A stretch of 50,588 nucleotides of DNA, taken from NCBI GenBank assembly GCA_003249645.1, contig QKIH01000170.1, positions 1 through 50,588 of the forward strand, in the 5' to 3' direction. Made by a program: the position numbers and the translations under genes. The DNA is from Desulfobulbaceae bacterium. Lineage in GTDB: Bacteria > Desulfobacterota > Desulfobulbia > Desulfobulbales > Desulfocapsaceae. The notes below the pieces were generated by a model. That model saw only the letters and a program-made list of their open reading frames with translations, searched no databases and was not told where the DNA came from. Positions 1 to 9,715 of the stretch are shown here, one piece after another (position 1 is the first letter of the stretch; each line of letters opens with the position of its first letter).

Positions 1-62
1 GTTATCCCAGCAAAATGGAAGGGTTTTTCTTTTCAGCTTATAGTCTCGCTGGAGTGATGAGG

Positions 63-2132
63 TTAATTTACAGCGAGTTCTGAATTGGGGATGCTTCTTT
101 TTCGGTAGAGCCTGATATCCTCAATTTCCCATGGCTTATCTGTGTTGGGGGCGACTATTTTGATGATTATCCCATTTGCTGGGGCTGGCTCGAAATGTTT
201 GATGTAATAGTTTGTCCCTTTAACAAGGCGGTCTCCATTTATGATGAAATGGTCCTTTATGCCGCTGTTTACAGGGATAAGTGGTGAAGCTGTTTTGCTG
301 CTGTTTTGTTCAGTGTAGGCAGATAATGAAATTTCAGGAGTGTTTTCGAACCCTTTCTTGTGAATAAGCTCAATTCCTGCTAGTTCTTCCAGAGAGTTAA
401 AAAGAATTTCTATTGCCAGGTGTTGATGCTGTTTTATCGGTGATGTCCAGTTTCGGATTTCTTTGATTTCTTGTCTCGTGTTGTCACGATCGCTATAAAA
501 ATATGTACTATATTGATCATCTGCGATTTCCTCTAACACATGTGATCTGTGAGAGAGAAATTGTGAGTAGATGAAAAACGAATCTTTTTCAGTGCGTTGA
601 TAGCTGATATTCTGATGTTCCAATATTTTTTCAAAAAACTCGGCTGATGTGCGGGTTGCCGGGGTGTTTGTTAAGACATAAACTGCTTTCTCTGTTTTAT
701 CGACCAGTTTTTTATAAGGGGTTGGCCATTCAGGGAAACGCTCATTGAAAGGCTGGGAGCAGATAATGTTCCCTTGAGACTCATACGTGATGCGGTATGA
801 CAGCCAGAAAGAGGCGTAGCAGTGTGTTGTGCCCTGCTGTTTCAGCAATTCAAGAAGAGACTGAATGTTTTCAGTATCTGCCAGTTGCTGAATTTCCCCG
901 GGCGTCCTCCAGTCACGAAAGACTTTTTCATAGGTGCAAACATTATACAGTGCATAACAGCAGACAAAAACCATCGTTATTTTCTGCAGCAGCGGGAAAG
1001 ATTTCTGAAAAATCTGGCCGACAAGAAACGGCATGGCAAACACTACGAATATAACATAACGACAATTAGATGAATCGTTTTGATGTGTTGCAAACATGCC
1101 TATTGTAACAAACGATACTATGACAGCGAGATCACCCAGATTACATTCGGGCCATTTGCCGGTTAAGAGTTCTTTGGCAGCTGAAAATAATCTCTGCAGT
1201 GTGTAAAGAAAAACAATGATACCGTAACCACTCAGAATTGTAATAAAGAGTATTTCTGGTGATTTGACTGCCGAGAACTTAAAATCTGGAAAGATTGGGA
1301 AGGAAAACCCCATTGCCCGACCTATTGTGCCAGAAAGGGTCAAAAATGTTTTTTCGGAAAAGACCTCGCTTAAAGGAAACATTGGTGGAATATTGCTGTA
1401 GGCACCATCAACCCTGGTTATTGCAAGAAGATATGGGGCCAGCCCCGATATCAGTCCGATGAAGAAGAAAAATAATTTCTGTAATCCGGATAAAAAGGAG
1501 CTGCCGTCGAAAAAGATGTAAACAAGAATTGCAAGCGTAATGCTTAACGTGAGCAGATGATTGCTCAGCATTATTCCGCAGAACAGGCCGGTGAGGGAAA
1601 AGTATATGAAAGGGACTTTTGACGTGTTTTGAGCTTTATAGACAGTCAGTACACTGCTTGCAGCCAAAAATATTGAGATCGTATATTGAGGCGGCGTATA
1701 GGCAAAGGTAAAAATCAGCCAGTACCCGGAGGGAAAACAGAGAAGCAGCAACGGCCACCAGCAATCCCTCTTCTTCATGAACTGGAAAATCAGGAAGATT
1801 GAGAAAATCAGGACAAAGCACTCCATTATGTATGCCTGGTATCGTATTCCTAATCCGTTGCGGGGCAGCCATTCAATAAAAGGAGATATCAGGTAGGATT
1901 CAACCGGGAACTGGTAAGGTTGCCCTGTGAACAGCAGAGGCCGAAAACCTTTTGAAATTTCATCTGCAAGAAGAAGTACTGTTGCTTCGTCGCTTGTGAT
2001 CGGTAGTTGATCAATGCTTGTAATAAAAAGTATTGTGCGGATAATTAGGGCGACTGAAAGTAGCAGTAGGATGAACAACTTGTAATTATTTTTAAAAAAT
2101 GGACCTGCTGATGAAAAGATGTGATTTGGCAT
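63..2132 (-). CDS. GT-C-like integral membrane glycosyltransferase (family 39-like)
   Basis: A 689-residue membrane protein. The first ~430 residues hold roughly ten hydrophobic segments and the last ~260 are soluble. An Asp-Glu pair (residues 48-49, in TSDEA) sits in the first extracytoplasmic loop just after TM1, the position of the catalytic acidic residues in GT-C/GT39 polyprenyl-phosphate-sugar transferases. The family moves a sugar from a lipid-phosphate donor onto protein, lipid or polysaccharide on the periplasmic face; neither donor nor acceptor can be named here. No ribosome binding site is evident before the ATG. No same-strand partner gene lies within the window. The fold class is inferred from topology and the DE motif. 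Confidence 0.6.
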   Translation of the reverse strand: MPNHIFSSAGPFFKNNYKLFILLLLSVALIIRTILFITSIDQLPITSDEATVLLLADEISKGFRPLLFTGQPYQFPVESYLISPFIEWLPRNGLGIRYQAYIMECFVLIFSIFLIFQFMKKRDCWWPLLLLCFPSGYWLIFTFAYTPPQYTISIFLAASSVLTVYKAQNTSKVPFIYFSLTGLFCGIMLSNHLLTLSITLAILVYIFFDGSSFLSGLQKLFFFFIGLISGLAPYLLAITRVDGAYSNIPPMFPLSEVFSEKTFLTLSGTIGRAMGFSFPIFPDFKFSAVKSPEILFITILSGYGIIVFLYTLQRLFSAAKELLTGKWPECNLGDLAVIVSFVTIGMFATHQNDSSNCRYVIFVVFAMPFLVGQIFQKSFPLLQKITMVFVCCYALYNVCTYEKVFRDWRTPGEIQQLADTENIQSLLELLKQQGTTHCYASFWLSYRITYESQGNIICSQPFNERFPEWPTPYKKLVDKTEKAVYVLTNTPATRTSAEFFEKILEHQNISYQRTEKDSFFIYSQFLSHRSHVLEEIADDQYSTYFYSDRDNTRQEIKEIRNWTSPIKQHQHLAIEILFNSLEELAGIELIHKKGFENTPEISLSAYTEQNSSKTASPLIPVNSGIKDHFIINGDRLVKGTNYYIKHFEPAPANGIIIKIVAPNTDKPWEIEDIRLYRKRSIPNSELAVN

Positions 2133-2456
2133 CGGTGTAAAAAAAATCTGTTAAGCACTCTTGGTGCAAAGAATGATTTTACTCAATACATTTCTCTGAA
2201 ATTATATGATTATCCGTTCTTTCTGCATAGAGGCTGAGACAATTCAACTTCTTGGCAGGAGAAAAATACAGTTTCGAAAAGCCAGCATATCATAAATATA
2301 GAAACAATTTATATACATAATATACAATTCATGCCAGTAAATTCAGTTTGAATAATGAGCGGACGGTGTGGATAGCTATAAACTTGCTCTGAGAGTAGGA
2401 ACACGCTAGGATAGATCAATACATATTTATTTTTATGTCATGAAAGGAAGGTGAAC
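2133..2456. other. Intergenic region between divergent genes
   Basis: About 320 AT-rich bases separate the minus-strand glycosyltransferase from the plus-strand ABC importer operon. I see no RNA structure or gene. A weak sigma70-like pair on the plus strand, TTGCTC at 2384-2389 and TAGGAT at 2407-2412 with a 17-base spacer, could serve the importer operon, but the -35 matches consensus poorly. Confidence 0.3.
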
Positions 2457-3485
2457 GTGTTCGGCTATTTTCTCCGCCGGTTTCTGCTGGTGGTTCCAAC
2501 ATTTATCGGTGTTACCCTGCTGGTCTTTACCCTGACCAGATTTGTTCCCGGCGGACCAGTGGAACGGATGATTGCCCAGATGCAGCAGCAGTCCATGGAA
2601 GGCGGCAGGATGGCCAGAACGGAGATGAATCAGGCCCTTTCGCAGGATCAGATTGATGAGCTTAATGCCTATTACGGACTTGATAAACCGATCCTGACCG
2701 CCTACTGGCAGTGGCTGAAGAAGGTGGTTAAGCTTGATCTCGGAGAATCGACACGCTATTACGAGCCTGTCTGGTCGATGATTGCAGAGCGGGTGCCGAT
2801 CTCGCTTTTTTACGGTCTATGGACCTTTATCATTGCCTATGCGGTCTCGATTCCACTTGGTATCATTAAGGCTCTCAAGCATGGAACATCCGTCGATCAT
2901 CTCTCTTCATTTCTTATTTTTATCGGTTATGCCCTGCCGTCCTATGTGGTTGGTGTCTTTCTGATCTCTATTTTTGCCTATGGTCTCGACTGGTTTCCCA
3001 TGGGCGGATTCACTTCTGCGGAATATGATTTTCTTGACAGCAGCTGGCTGAAATTCCTTGATGTGATGAAGCATGCTGTGCTGCCGCTTATCTGCTATGT
3101 AATCGGCGACTTTGCTGTGCTCACCATGACCATGAAGAACAACCTGATGGAAAATCTGGCCGCGGATTATGTTCGAACTGCCATTGCCAAAGGGCAGCCG
3201 TTTCACAGGGCGGTGCGAAAACATGCCCTTCGTAATTCCCTTATTCCCATTGCTTCGCACCTGGGGAATGTCATCAGCGTTTTTATCGGCGGGTCATTTC
3301 TCATAGAGGTGGTTTTTGATATCGACGGTATCGGCCTGCTCGGCTATGAATCAATCATGGAAAGAGATTATCCGGTGGTCATGGGGATTCTGGCGATATC
3401 ATCGATGCTGCTTCTGATCGGCAATATTCTTTCTGATATCTGTGTGGCGCTTGTTGACCCGCGCATACGATTCGGGGAGCAATGA
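2457..3485 (+). CDS. yejB: Peptide ABC transporter permease, YejB-like
   Basis: Inner-membrane permease of the binding-protein-dependent family that takes up oligopeptides; in E. coli YejABEF imports microcin C and peptides. The N-terminus (FGYFLRR, then a hydrophobic segment) and the PGGP stretch after TM1 are typical of YejB/DppB. An EAA-type loop for ATPase contact is visible around AIAKGQPFHRAVRKHALRN. In-frame GTG codons stand at 2451 and 2457; the AAGGAAG ribosome site at 2444-2450 is well spaced only for 2457, giving 342 residues. The stop at 3483-3485 lies one base before the next ATG, so translation is probably coupled. First gene of a five-gene importer operon. Confidence 0.85.
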   Translation: MFGYFLRRFLLVVPTFIGVTLLVFTLTRFVPGGPVERMIAQMQQQSMEGGRMARTEMNQALSQDQIDELNAYYGLDKPILTAYWQWLKKVVKLDLGESTRYYEPVWSMIAERVPISLFYGLWTFIIAYAVSIPLGIIKALKHGTSVDHLSSFLIFIGYALPSYVVGVFLISIFAYGLDWFPMGGFTSAEYDFLDSSWLKFLDVMKHAVLPLICYVIGDFAVLTMTMKNNLMENLAADYVRTAIAKGQPFHRAVRKHALRNSLIPIASHLGNVISVFIGGSFLIEVVFDIDGIGLLGYESIMERDYPVVMGILAISSMLLLIGNILSDICVALVDPRIRFGEQ

Positions 3486-3486
3486 A

Positions 3487-4548
3487 ATGGCCAGATCATT
3501 TTTCCCGCAGATGAATCCGGTAACCGTAAAAAAGCTCCGGCGCTTTCGTTCAATAAAACGTGCTTTCTACTCGGCTCTTATCCTGTTTTTTCTGGTGATC
3601 CTGTCACTGTTTGCCGAGCTGTTGGTCAACAGCAGGGCTGTTGTAGTCTGGTATGATGGAGCGCTCTCTTTCCCTACCTATTCTGCAGTCAGAACGGGTG
3701 CAGATTTCGGGCTTGATTACCAGTATGAAGTGAACTATCGAGAGCTTCAGCAGCTCTTTCAAAAGCAGAACCAGGGCAACTGGCTGATCATGCCTCCGGT
3801 TCCGTATAACCCGTATGAACAGGATTTTTCAGCAGAAAACTCTCCTCCTCACCCTCCTTCAGTGGCAAAGAAGCACTATTTAGGCACCGATGTCTCCGGC
3901 CGTGATATTCTGGCAAGGCTGGTCTACGGGTTCAGGATCGCTATTGGCTTTGCATTTATGACCATGTTTCTCTGTTTTTTGATCGGGGTCTCTTTCGGCA
4001 GCATGATGGGGTATTACGGCGGTCGGTTCGACATTATCTCCCAGCGTTTTATTGAAATATGGTCAATGGTGCCGACGCTTTATGTGATCATGATTATGGT
4101 CTCAGTCATACGGCCCAATTTTATGCTCTTTGTCGGCATAAATGTACTGTTTGGCTGGATCGGTATGACATGGTACATGCGAACCATGACCTATAGGGAG
4201 AAATCGAGAGAGTATGTGCTGGCGGCACAGGCCCAGGGCGCTTCGACATTTCGTATTATTTTTCACCACATTCTGCCCAACACCATGGTGATGATTGTCA
4301 CGCTCGCACCCTTTGCCATAGTCGGTAATATTACCCAGCTTACCGCTCTTGATTTTCTCGGACTCGGTTTGATGCCGCCGACTCCGAGCTGGGGCGAACT
4401 GCTGCAGCAGGGTAAATCAAATATGGAGGCATACTGGATATTGGGCTCCGTGGTTTCTGCTATTGTTCTGGTATTAACCATGGTCACTTTCATTGGTGAG
4501 GGGATTCGCGAGGCCTTTGATCCGCGGCAACACACCAGATATATCTGA
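3487..4548 (+). CDS. yejE: Peptide ABC transporter permease, YejE-like
   Basis: Second inner-membrane permease subunit, 353 residues from the ATG at 3487. The reading frame stays open upstream to 3442, but that would overlap yejB. It has one N-terminal transmembrane helix, a long periplasmic stretch (about residues 50-140) that is characteristic of YejE, the GTDVSGRD signature of DppC/OppC-type permeases, and then the five-helix permease core with an EAA loop (EYVLAAQAQGAS). It pairs with the YejB-like subunit to form the channel and is followed nine bases later by the binding-protein gene. Family membership is clear; the substrate is inferred only from similarity to YejABEF. Confidence 0.87.
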   Translation: MARSFFPQMNPVTVKKLRRFRSIKRAFYSALILFFLVILSLFAELLVNSRAVVVWYDGALSFPTYSAVRTGADFGLDYQYEVNYRELQQLFQKQNQGNWLIMPPVPYNPYEQDFSAENSPPHPPSVAKKHYLGTDVSGRDILARLVYGFRIAIGFAFMTMFLCFLIGVSFGSMMGYYGGRFDIISQRFIEIWSMVPTLYVIMIMVSVIRPNFMLFVGINVLFGWIGMTWYMRTMTYREKSREYVLAAQAQGASTFRIIFHHILPNTMVMIVTLAPFAIVGNITQLTALDFLGLGLMPPTPSWGELLQQGKSNMEAYWILGSVVSAIVLVLTMVTFIGEGIREAFDPRQHTRYI

Positions 4549-4557
4549 GAGAATAGG

Positions 4558-6390
4558 ATGATAAATCAAACACAACAGCGTTGCAGAGCAATAACAATCC
4601 GTTCACTGGTTTTTCTTTTAATGCTTATCACCCCTGTGTCGGTGCTGGGTGCGGAGCTGCCGGAAAATCTGAACTGGATCAGTAATAACGAAGAACCGTT
4701 ATTTGCCGATCCACAGGCAAAGCAGGGAGGGATATATCGTCTTTACATCGAATCTTTTCCGCTTACCATGCGCACGGTCGGGCCTGATTCAAACGGCTCG
4801 TTTCGCGGCTGGCTTCTGGGCAATGCCATGTCTCTGGTTGATATGCATCCGGATACCAGAAAAAGAACACCCGCTCTTGCCACTGCCTGGGCCTACGGAG
4901 ATGACAACAAGACTGTTTATTTCAAGCTCGACAAACGGGCTAGATGGTCTGACGGAGAACCGTGCACTGCTGCGGATTTCACCTTTATGATCGAGATGAT
5001 GCGGTCTAAGAATATTACTGCTCCCTGGTATAACGACTTTTATACTAATACCATTGCCGGAGTGACCGTATACGACGATTATACAATTTCTGTGCAGACG
5101 GTTACTGAACATAACCCTGAAGAACTGATCGATTATGTCAATCTTGGACCGGCACCTCGTCATTTCTATAATGGTTCGATTCCTGAAGATTATGTTAAAC
5201 GGTATAACTGGAGGCCTGAACCGACCCTGGGACCTTATCATGTCGGGGATTTCAAAAAGGGCAAATATGTCACACTGGAAAAAACAGAAAACTGGTGGGG
5301 ATATGCAAATCGCTACTACCAGCACCGCTATAATGTCGAGGCGATTATCTTAAATGTTATCCGTGATAATGATATTGCCCTGAAACACTTTCATAAAGGG
5401 GATCTCGATTCTTTTCCGATGCTGTTTCCATCGCTCTGGCACAACAAGGCCAAAGGTGAACTGTATGATAAGGGCTATATTCGTAAAGCCTGGCTCTTTA
5501 ACCAGACGCCGCAGGGCGCCGGCGGCATCTGGCTGAATCTGAATGTGCCTCTCCTGCAGGACATCAATGTTCGTCAGGGTATTGCCCATTCACTGAATTT
5601 CGACAAGATGATCGAGCAGGTTCTGATGGGGGATTATGTCAGGATGCAGAACTTCGGTTCCGGTCATGGCAAATATGATGATCCATCTATCCGGGCACCG
5701 AAATACGATATTGAGAAGGCCATTTCCTCTTTTGAGGCTGCCGGCTTTACTACTCTTGGACCGGACGGCATTCGGGTAAACAGCGACAATCAGCGTCTTT
5801 CTATAGAGCTTACCTATCTTACAGCCATGCATAATCCGAGAGTTGTTGTATTAAAGGAAGAAGCGAAAAAATGCGGGCTCGATATTGAACTCAAGCTCAT
5901 TGACGGTGCGACAGGGTTCAAGGCACTGCTGGAGAAAAATTTCCAGGCCACTTTATTGAGTATGTCCTCTTCTCTTATTCCCCATTACTGGGAATATTTT
6001 CATTCAGCCAATGCCAAAACCCAGACCAATAACTTCACCGGCTATAAAGATGAAGAGATGGACAAGCTGATTGATGCCTACGACGATGAATTTGATATTG
6101 ATGTCAAAGCCTCGCTTTCTCATCAGATTGAGCAGAAGATACATGACAGTTATACAGTCATTCCCGGTTATGCAGTACCATTCAGCAGGGCCGCCTACTG
6201 GCGTTGGGTCAGACTGCCTGAAAATCTCGGCCCCGCCTTGAGTGATGATATAACCGATGCCGCCGGCATGGGATATGGTCTCTTCTGGATTGATAAAGAA
6301 ATGCAGGAGGAAACACACAAGGCAATGAAGTCAGGCAAGGTTTTTAAACCGGTGACCACTGTCGACAAACGTTTTCTTGATGTGCCCTGA
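4558..6390 (+). CDS. yejA: Periplasmic peptide-binding protein, YejA-like (SBP family 5)
   Basis: A 610-residue extracellular solute-binding protein. The N-terminus is basic, followed by a hydrophobic core and a likely signal peptidase site after VLGA (about residue 31). Length and motifs (for example [19 protein letters not shown]) are those of SBP_bac_5 dipeptide/oligopeptide receptors, and the size fits YejA-type receptors (~600 residues). It would capture peptides in the periplasm and hand them to the permease pair encoded just upstream. Here the receptor gene sits between the permeases and the ATPases, whereas E. coli has yejA first. The ATG has only a weak ribosome site. Confidence 0.87.
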   Translation: MINQTQQRCRAITIRSLVFLLMLITPVSVLGAELPENLNWISNNEEPLFADPQAKQGGIYRLYIESFPLTMRTVGPDSNGSFRGWLLGNAMSLVDMHPDTRKRTPALATAWAYGDDNKTVYFKLDKRARWSDGEPCTAADFTFMIEMMRSKNITAPWYNDFYTNTIAGVTVYDDYTISVQTVTEHNPEELIDYVNLGPAPRHFYNGSIPEDYVKRYNWRPEPTLGPYHVGDFKKGKYVTLEKTENWWGYANRYYQHRYNVEAIILNVIRDNDIALKHFHKGDLDSFPMLFPSLWHNKAKGELYDKGYIRKAWLFNQTPQGAGGIWLNLNVPLLQDINVRQGIAHSLNFDKMIEQVLMGDYVRMQNFGSGHGKYDDPSIRAPKYDIEKAISSFEAAGFTTLGPDGIRVNSDNQRLSIELTYLTAMHNPRVVVLKEEAKKCGLDIELKLIDGATGFKALLEKNFQATLLSMSSSLIPHYWEYFHSANAKTQTNNFTGYKDEEMDKLIDAYDDEFDIDVKASLSHQIEQKIHDSYTVIPGYAVPFSRAAYWRWVRLPENLGPALSDDITDAAGMGYGLFWIDKEMQEETHKAMKSGKVFKPVTTVDKRFLDVP

Positions 6391-6392
6391 TC

Positions 6393-7436
6393 ATGGTTGA
6401 TATGGCTGAAACATTGCTTGAGGTTGAGAATCTCTGTGTCGAGTTTCACCTTACTGACGGTGACAGGCAGACGTGTGTGCCGGTGCTTGACGGTGTCAGT
6501 TTTTCCCTGGAGCCTGGACAGACTCTTGGGTTGGTTGGTGAATCGGGATGCGGCAAGAGTGTGACAGCGCTGTCAATTATGAGTCTTTTGCCAAAACCTA
6601 TGGCGCAGGTCAGCGAGGGGCGGATTCTGTATCAGAAAAAGGGAAACAGCATTGATATTGCAGCACTTGCCCCTGAGGAACTTTACAGGATGCGGGGCAA
6701 CCGCATTGCGATGATCTTCCAGGAGCCTATGACAGCGCTCAATCCGGTGTATACTGTTGAGCAGCAGGTTGCAGAAGTCTTTATCCTGCATCGGCCGGAA
6801 ATGACAAAAAAAGAAAGACGCTCTGCGGTGCTCGAATTACTGCACAAGGTAGGGATTTCGGATCCCGAATCGAGATTGAAAGCCTATCCTCATCAACTTT
6901 CCGGCGGCATGCGGCAGCGGGTTATGATTGCCATGGCTCTTGCCTGCAGACCGGATATCCTGATCGCAGATGAGCCGACAACGGCACTTGATGTAACCAT
7001 TCAAGCCCAGATCCTGGAGCTCATGCAGCGGCTGCAGCAGGAGACCGGTATGGCAATCATCTTTATTACCCATGATCTCGGCGTGGTTGCCGAACTATGT
7101 GACCGGGTAGTTGTCATGTATGGCGGCAGGGTGGTGGAGAGTGCTGAAACCGTTTCATTGTTTGATATGCCGTCGCATCCATACACCATGGGATTGCTGC
7201 GCTCTATTCCTCAACTGAACAGGGGCAGCAAAGGACGGCTTGAAACAGTCGAGGGCACGGTCCCCTCTCCTGAAGAAAGAGGCAGAGGGTGCGGTTTCGC
7301 CAATCGCTGTGAATATGCAGAACAGCTGTGCCGTGATCTGTTACCGCCGTTGCGACAAGTCGGGGTTTTGCGCACTCATCTTGCATCCTGTCATTTTGCA
7401 GAGAAGATCAATCTTCAAAAGAAAGGAGACCGGTGA
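6393..7436 (+). CDS. Peptide ABC transporter ATPase, OppD/DppD type
   Basis: A 347-residue ATP-binding subunit powering the importer. Visible are Walker A (GESGCGKS), the Q-loop (IFQEPM), the signature LSGGMRQRV, Walker B (ILIADEPT) and the switch histidine (ITHDLG). The C-terminal oligopeptide extension carries the conserved cysteines seen in OppD/DppD ([14 protein letters not shown]). It begins two bases after the yejA stop. In E. coli the two ATPase halves are fused in YejF; here they are separate genes, as in Dpp/Opp systems. The stop codon shares a base with the next start. Confidence 0.88.
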   Translation: MVDMAETLLEVENLCVEFHLTDGDRQTCVPVLDGVSFSLEPGQTLGLVGESGCGKSVTALSIMSLLPKPMAQVSEGRILYQKKGNSIDIAALAPEELYRMRGNRIAMIFQEPMTALNPVYTVEQQVAEVFILHRPEMTKKERRSAVLELLHKVGISDPESRLKAYPHQLSGGMRQRVMIAMALACRPDILIADEPTTALDVTIQAQILELMQRLQQETGMAIIFITHDLGVVAELCDRVVVMYGGRVVESAETVSLFDMPSHPYTMGLLRSIPQLNRGSKGRLETVEGTVPSPEERGRGCGFANRCEYAEQLCRDLLPPLRQVGVLRTHLASCHFAEKINLQKKGDR

Positions 7437-8422
7437 TGGCTGATTCTCCTCTTCTGCAGGTCGAACATCTTTATCATAGTTTTTCTGTTGGAAACGGTTT
7501 CCTGAAAAAACAGAATACCCTTCAGGCAGTAAGTGATGTCAGTTTTTCACTTGCTCAAGGCGAAACACTTGGCATTGTTGGTGAATCCGGCTGCGGGAAA
7601 TCAACTCTCGGCCGTGCCCTGCTCAGGCTTTATCAGCCGACATCAGGCACAATCCGGTTTCTGGGGGAAGATATCACCCACCTGACAAAAAAACAGATGA
7701 AGCGGGTGCGCAGAAAAATCCAGATGGTTTTTCAGGATCCCATGGAGAGTCTCAACAGCCGGCATACGGTGTATGATATTCTCAGTGAACCTTTTGCGAT
7801 CCATAAACTTGGAACCACTGCTGAAAGAATCAAATGGGTCGATGAACTGCTCACCCGGGTCGGCCTACCGACTTCGTCTGCTGCACTATACCCGCATGAA
7901 TTTTCAGGAGGACAACGTCAGCGCATAGGTATTGCCCGGGCAATAGCCTTGCAGCCCGATCTGCTGGTCTGTGATGAGGCGGTATCCGCGCTTGATGTCT
8001 CGGTTCAGGCACAGGTGATCAATCTGCTGCTGGATCTGCAGGAGCAGATGAAGCTGACGATCATCTTTATTTCACATGATCTTTCAGTGGTTAAGCATAT
8101 CTCTGATCGCATTGCGGTCATGTATCTGGGACGGTTTGTTGAGCTGGCTCCGGCTGAAGAGCTTTACCATTCACCTCAGCATCCATATACCAAGGCCCTG
8201 ATATCGGCAATTCCGGTCGCTGATCCGAAAAGAAAAATGAAACGGATTGTCCTTCAAGGGGATGTGCCTTCACCGATGCATCCGCCTTCGGGCTGTCCTT
8301 TTCATCCGCGATGCCCGTATGCGGCAGAGAGCTGTAAAGTTACTGCGCAGCACTTAGCCGCGTTGGATTCAGATGCGATAAGATTTGCAGCATGTGACAG
8401 AATTAAACTTATCAATAACTGA
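7436..8422 (+). CDS. Peptide ABC transporter ATPase, OppF/DppF type
   Basis: Second ATPase of the importer, 328 residues from the ATG at 7436. A GTG stands one codon earlier, but AAAGGAG at 7422-7428 is better spaced for the ATG. Motifs: Walker [10 protein letters not shown], signature FSGGQRQRIG, Walker B LLVCDEAVSALD, switch histidine ISHDLS. The C-terminus has the family's cysteine-containing oligopeptide tail (GCPFHPRCPYAAESC). Its start overlaps the stop of the first ATPase gene (TGATG), indicating coupled translation and a heterodimeric ATPase. The next ORF begins ten bases after its stop. Confidence 0.88.
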   Translation: MADSPLLQVEHLYHSFSVGNGFLKKQNTLQAVSDVSFSLAQGETLGIVGESGCGKSTLGRALLRLYQPTSGTIRFLGEDITHLTKKQMKRVRRKIQMVFQDPMESLNSRHTVYDILSEPFAIHKLGTTAERIKWVDELLTRVGLPTSSAALYPHEFSGGQRQRIGIARAIALQPDLLVCDEAVSALDVSVQAQVINLLLDLQEQMKLTIIFISHDLSVVKHISDRIAVMYLGRFVELAPAEELYHSPQHPYTKALISAIPVADPKRKMKRIVLQGDVPSPMHPPSGCPFHPRCPYAAESCKVTAQHLAALDSDAIRFAACDRIKLINN

Positions 8423-8432
8423 TGGGGAGCGT

Positions 8433-8624
8433 ATGCATAAACATAATTGTGCGGCCTGTGCGTTCAGGAAAAAATACGATCAGGCACCGAAATCATTTCT
8501 GGGCAGACTCTGGCGGTTTCATATAAACTGGTGTCCCGGGTGGAAATCCTACATGAACTCTTTGGATGAAACAGAGAGAAAAGCCCTGGCTGAAAAATAT
8601 CTTTTGCAAAAGTTTCTCTCATAG
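8433..8624 (+). CDS. Small conserved Cys/Trp-rich protein of unknown function
   Basis: A 63-residue basic protein, last in the importer operon. It starts at the ATG at 8433 preceded by GGGGAGC. It has an N-terminal CAAC pair followed by FRKKYD, then a Trp-rich core with the motif WCPGWKSYM and an acidic/basic C-terminal helix (LDETERKALAEKY). I recall similar short proteins in many anaerobes, often annotated hypothetical, with the same order: Cys pair, KSFLGRLWRWH, WCPGWK, LPEEER. The three cysteines could bind a metal, but this is conjecture. No transmembrane segment or signal peptide is visible, so it is probably cytosolic. No function is claimed. Confidence 0.65.
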   Translation: MHKHNCAACAFRKKYDQAPKSFLGRLWRFHINWCPGWKSYMNSLDETERKALAEKYLLQKFLS

Positions 8625-8725
8625 CCACTGTATAATGAATATTGATGAGAGCGATTCATCACATCATACGACAATAATTGCTGAATGAAGGCTGGTTTGG
8701 TCAGCTCAAAACTACGGAGCAAACG

Positions 8726-9454
8726 GTGAGCACGAATAGAAAATACAGATGGATGGTTATTGGGGCCCTGTTGAGCTTTGCAGGACCGGCGGGTTGGTAC
8801 GTATTCGAGCATATGTTCTCCGATTCTACGGTTCCTTCAAACATGCACCCTTATTTCTATGCTGAGCTTATAACGCTCTTTTCTTTCACGCTTTTCGGAC
8901 TGATTCTCGGTTATTTTGCAGATAAGACAGAAACGGCGAGTTTGTGTGACGGATTAACCGGTGCCTATTCCAGGCATTATGTTCTGCTCAAGCTTGATGA
9001 GCTGATGAAGATGAATCGACAGCATGGCAGAAACTTTTCTCTTATCCTATTTGATCTGGACAACTTCAGTCAGGTCAATGAAAAGCACGGCCTTCTTGTT
9101 GGTGATTCCCTCCTTGCTATCTTTGCCGATCTTGCAAAAAAGAAGAAAGCTAAAACCGATATCTTCGGCCGGATTGAAAAAGACCTCTTCATGCTGATCT
9201 GCCCTGATACGGTGATCAAGGAGGCGGAAAAAAAGGCGAGAATCATTGGCACTGCGGTTACGAAGTTAACGGAAAAAGCACTCGGATTCCCGGAAAGTCA
9301 GACCGTTTCAGCCGGTGTATATGAACTTCCTCCCGGATTAAAGATGTCCATTGAGGAACTTCTGCGGTTTCTGAAAAAGCCGCTTGTCGATGCCAAAGTG
9401 CAGGGGGGCAACAGGATTATACTTCTAGCAAAGGATGAAGATGCAGCTTTGTAA
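8726..9454 (+). CDS. Membrane protein with a degenerate GGDEF domain
   Basis: Two hydrophobic segments (about residues 9-27 and 43-64) precede a GGDEF-type domain starting at DGLTGAYSRHY. The metal-site region FDLDNF is preserved, but the active-site motif expected as RxGGDEF reads RIEKDLF (residues 149-155), so both glycines and the Glu are gone. It is therefore unlikely to make c-di-GMP and may act as a receptor or scaffold. The GTG at 8726 is chosen because GGAG lies six bases upstream; the frame stays open to a TTG at 8678. The gene stands alone between the importer and the efflux operon; a TATAAT hexamer at 8631-8636 lacks a convincing -35. Confidence 0.75.
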   Translation: MSTNRKYRWMVIGALLSFAGPAGWYVFEHMFSDSTVPSNMHPYFYAELITLFSFTLFGLILGYFADKTETASLCDGLTGAYSRHYVLLKLDELMKMNRQHGRNFSLILFDLDNFSQVNEKHGLLVGDSLLAIFADLAKKKKAKTDIFGRIEKDLFMLICPDTVIKEAEKKARIIGTAVTKLTEKALGFPESQTVSAGVYELPPGLKMSIEELLRFLKKPLVDAKVQGGNRIILLAKDEDAAL

Positions 9455-9715
9455 TTGTCCCTGCCAGAACCCTTTCAGGCCGAAAGCAGGTTGCCGATCA
9501 TATGAAAAATATTCTGGTAAAAGCTGGAACACGGCTGCTTGTGACGGGAGCTTGAATATATATCGATATCAATTGTAACAACGGGTATATTGGCAAGTCA
9601 AAATGAAACAAACAGGATTCAATGCAATGAAAATATTCGTTTTTGCATCTGTTCGTGCCTGAAATGAGAAGGATCTGGAGTTGTACCTGTTTTTAACCAC
9701 CTGAAAGAGAGTGAA

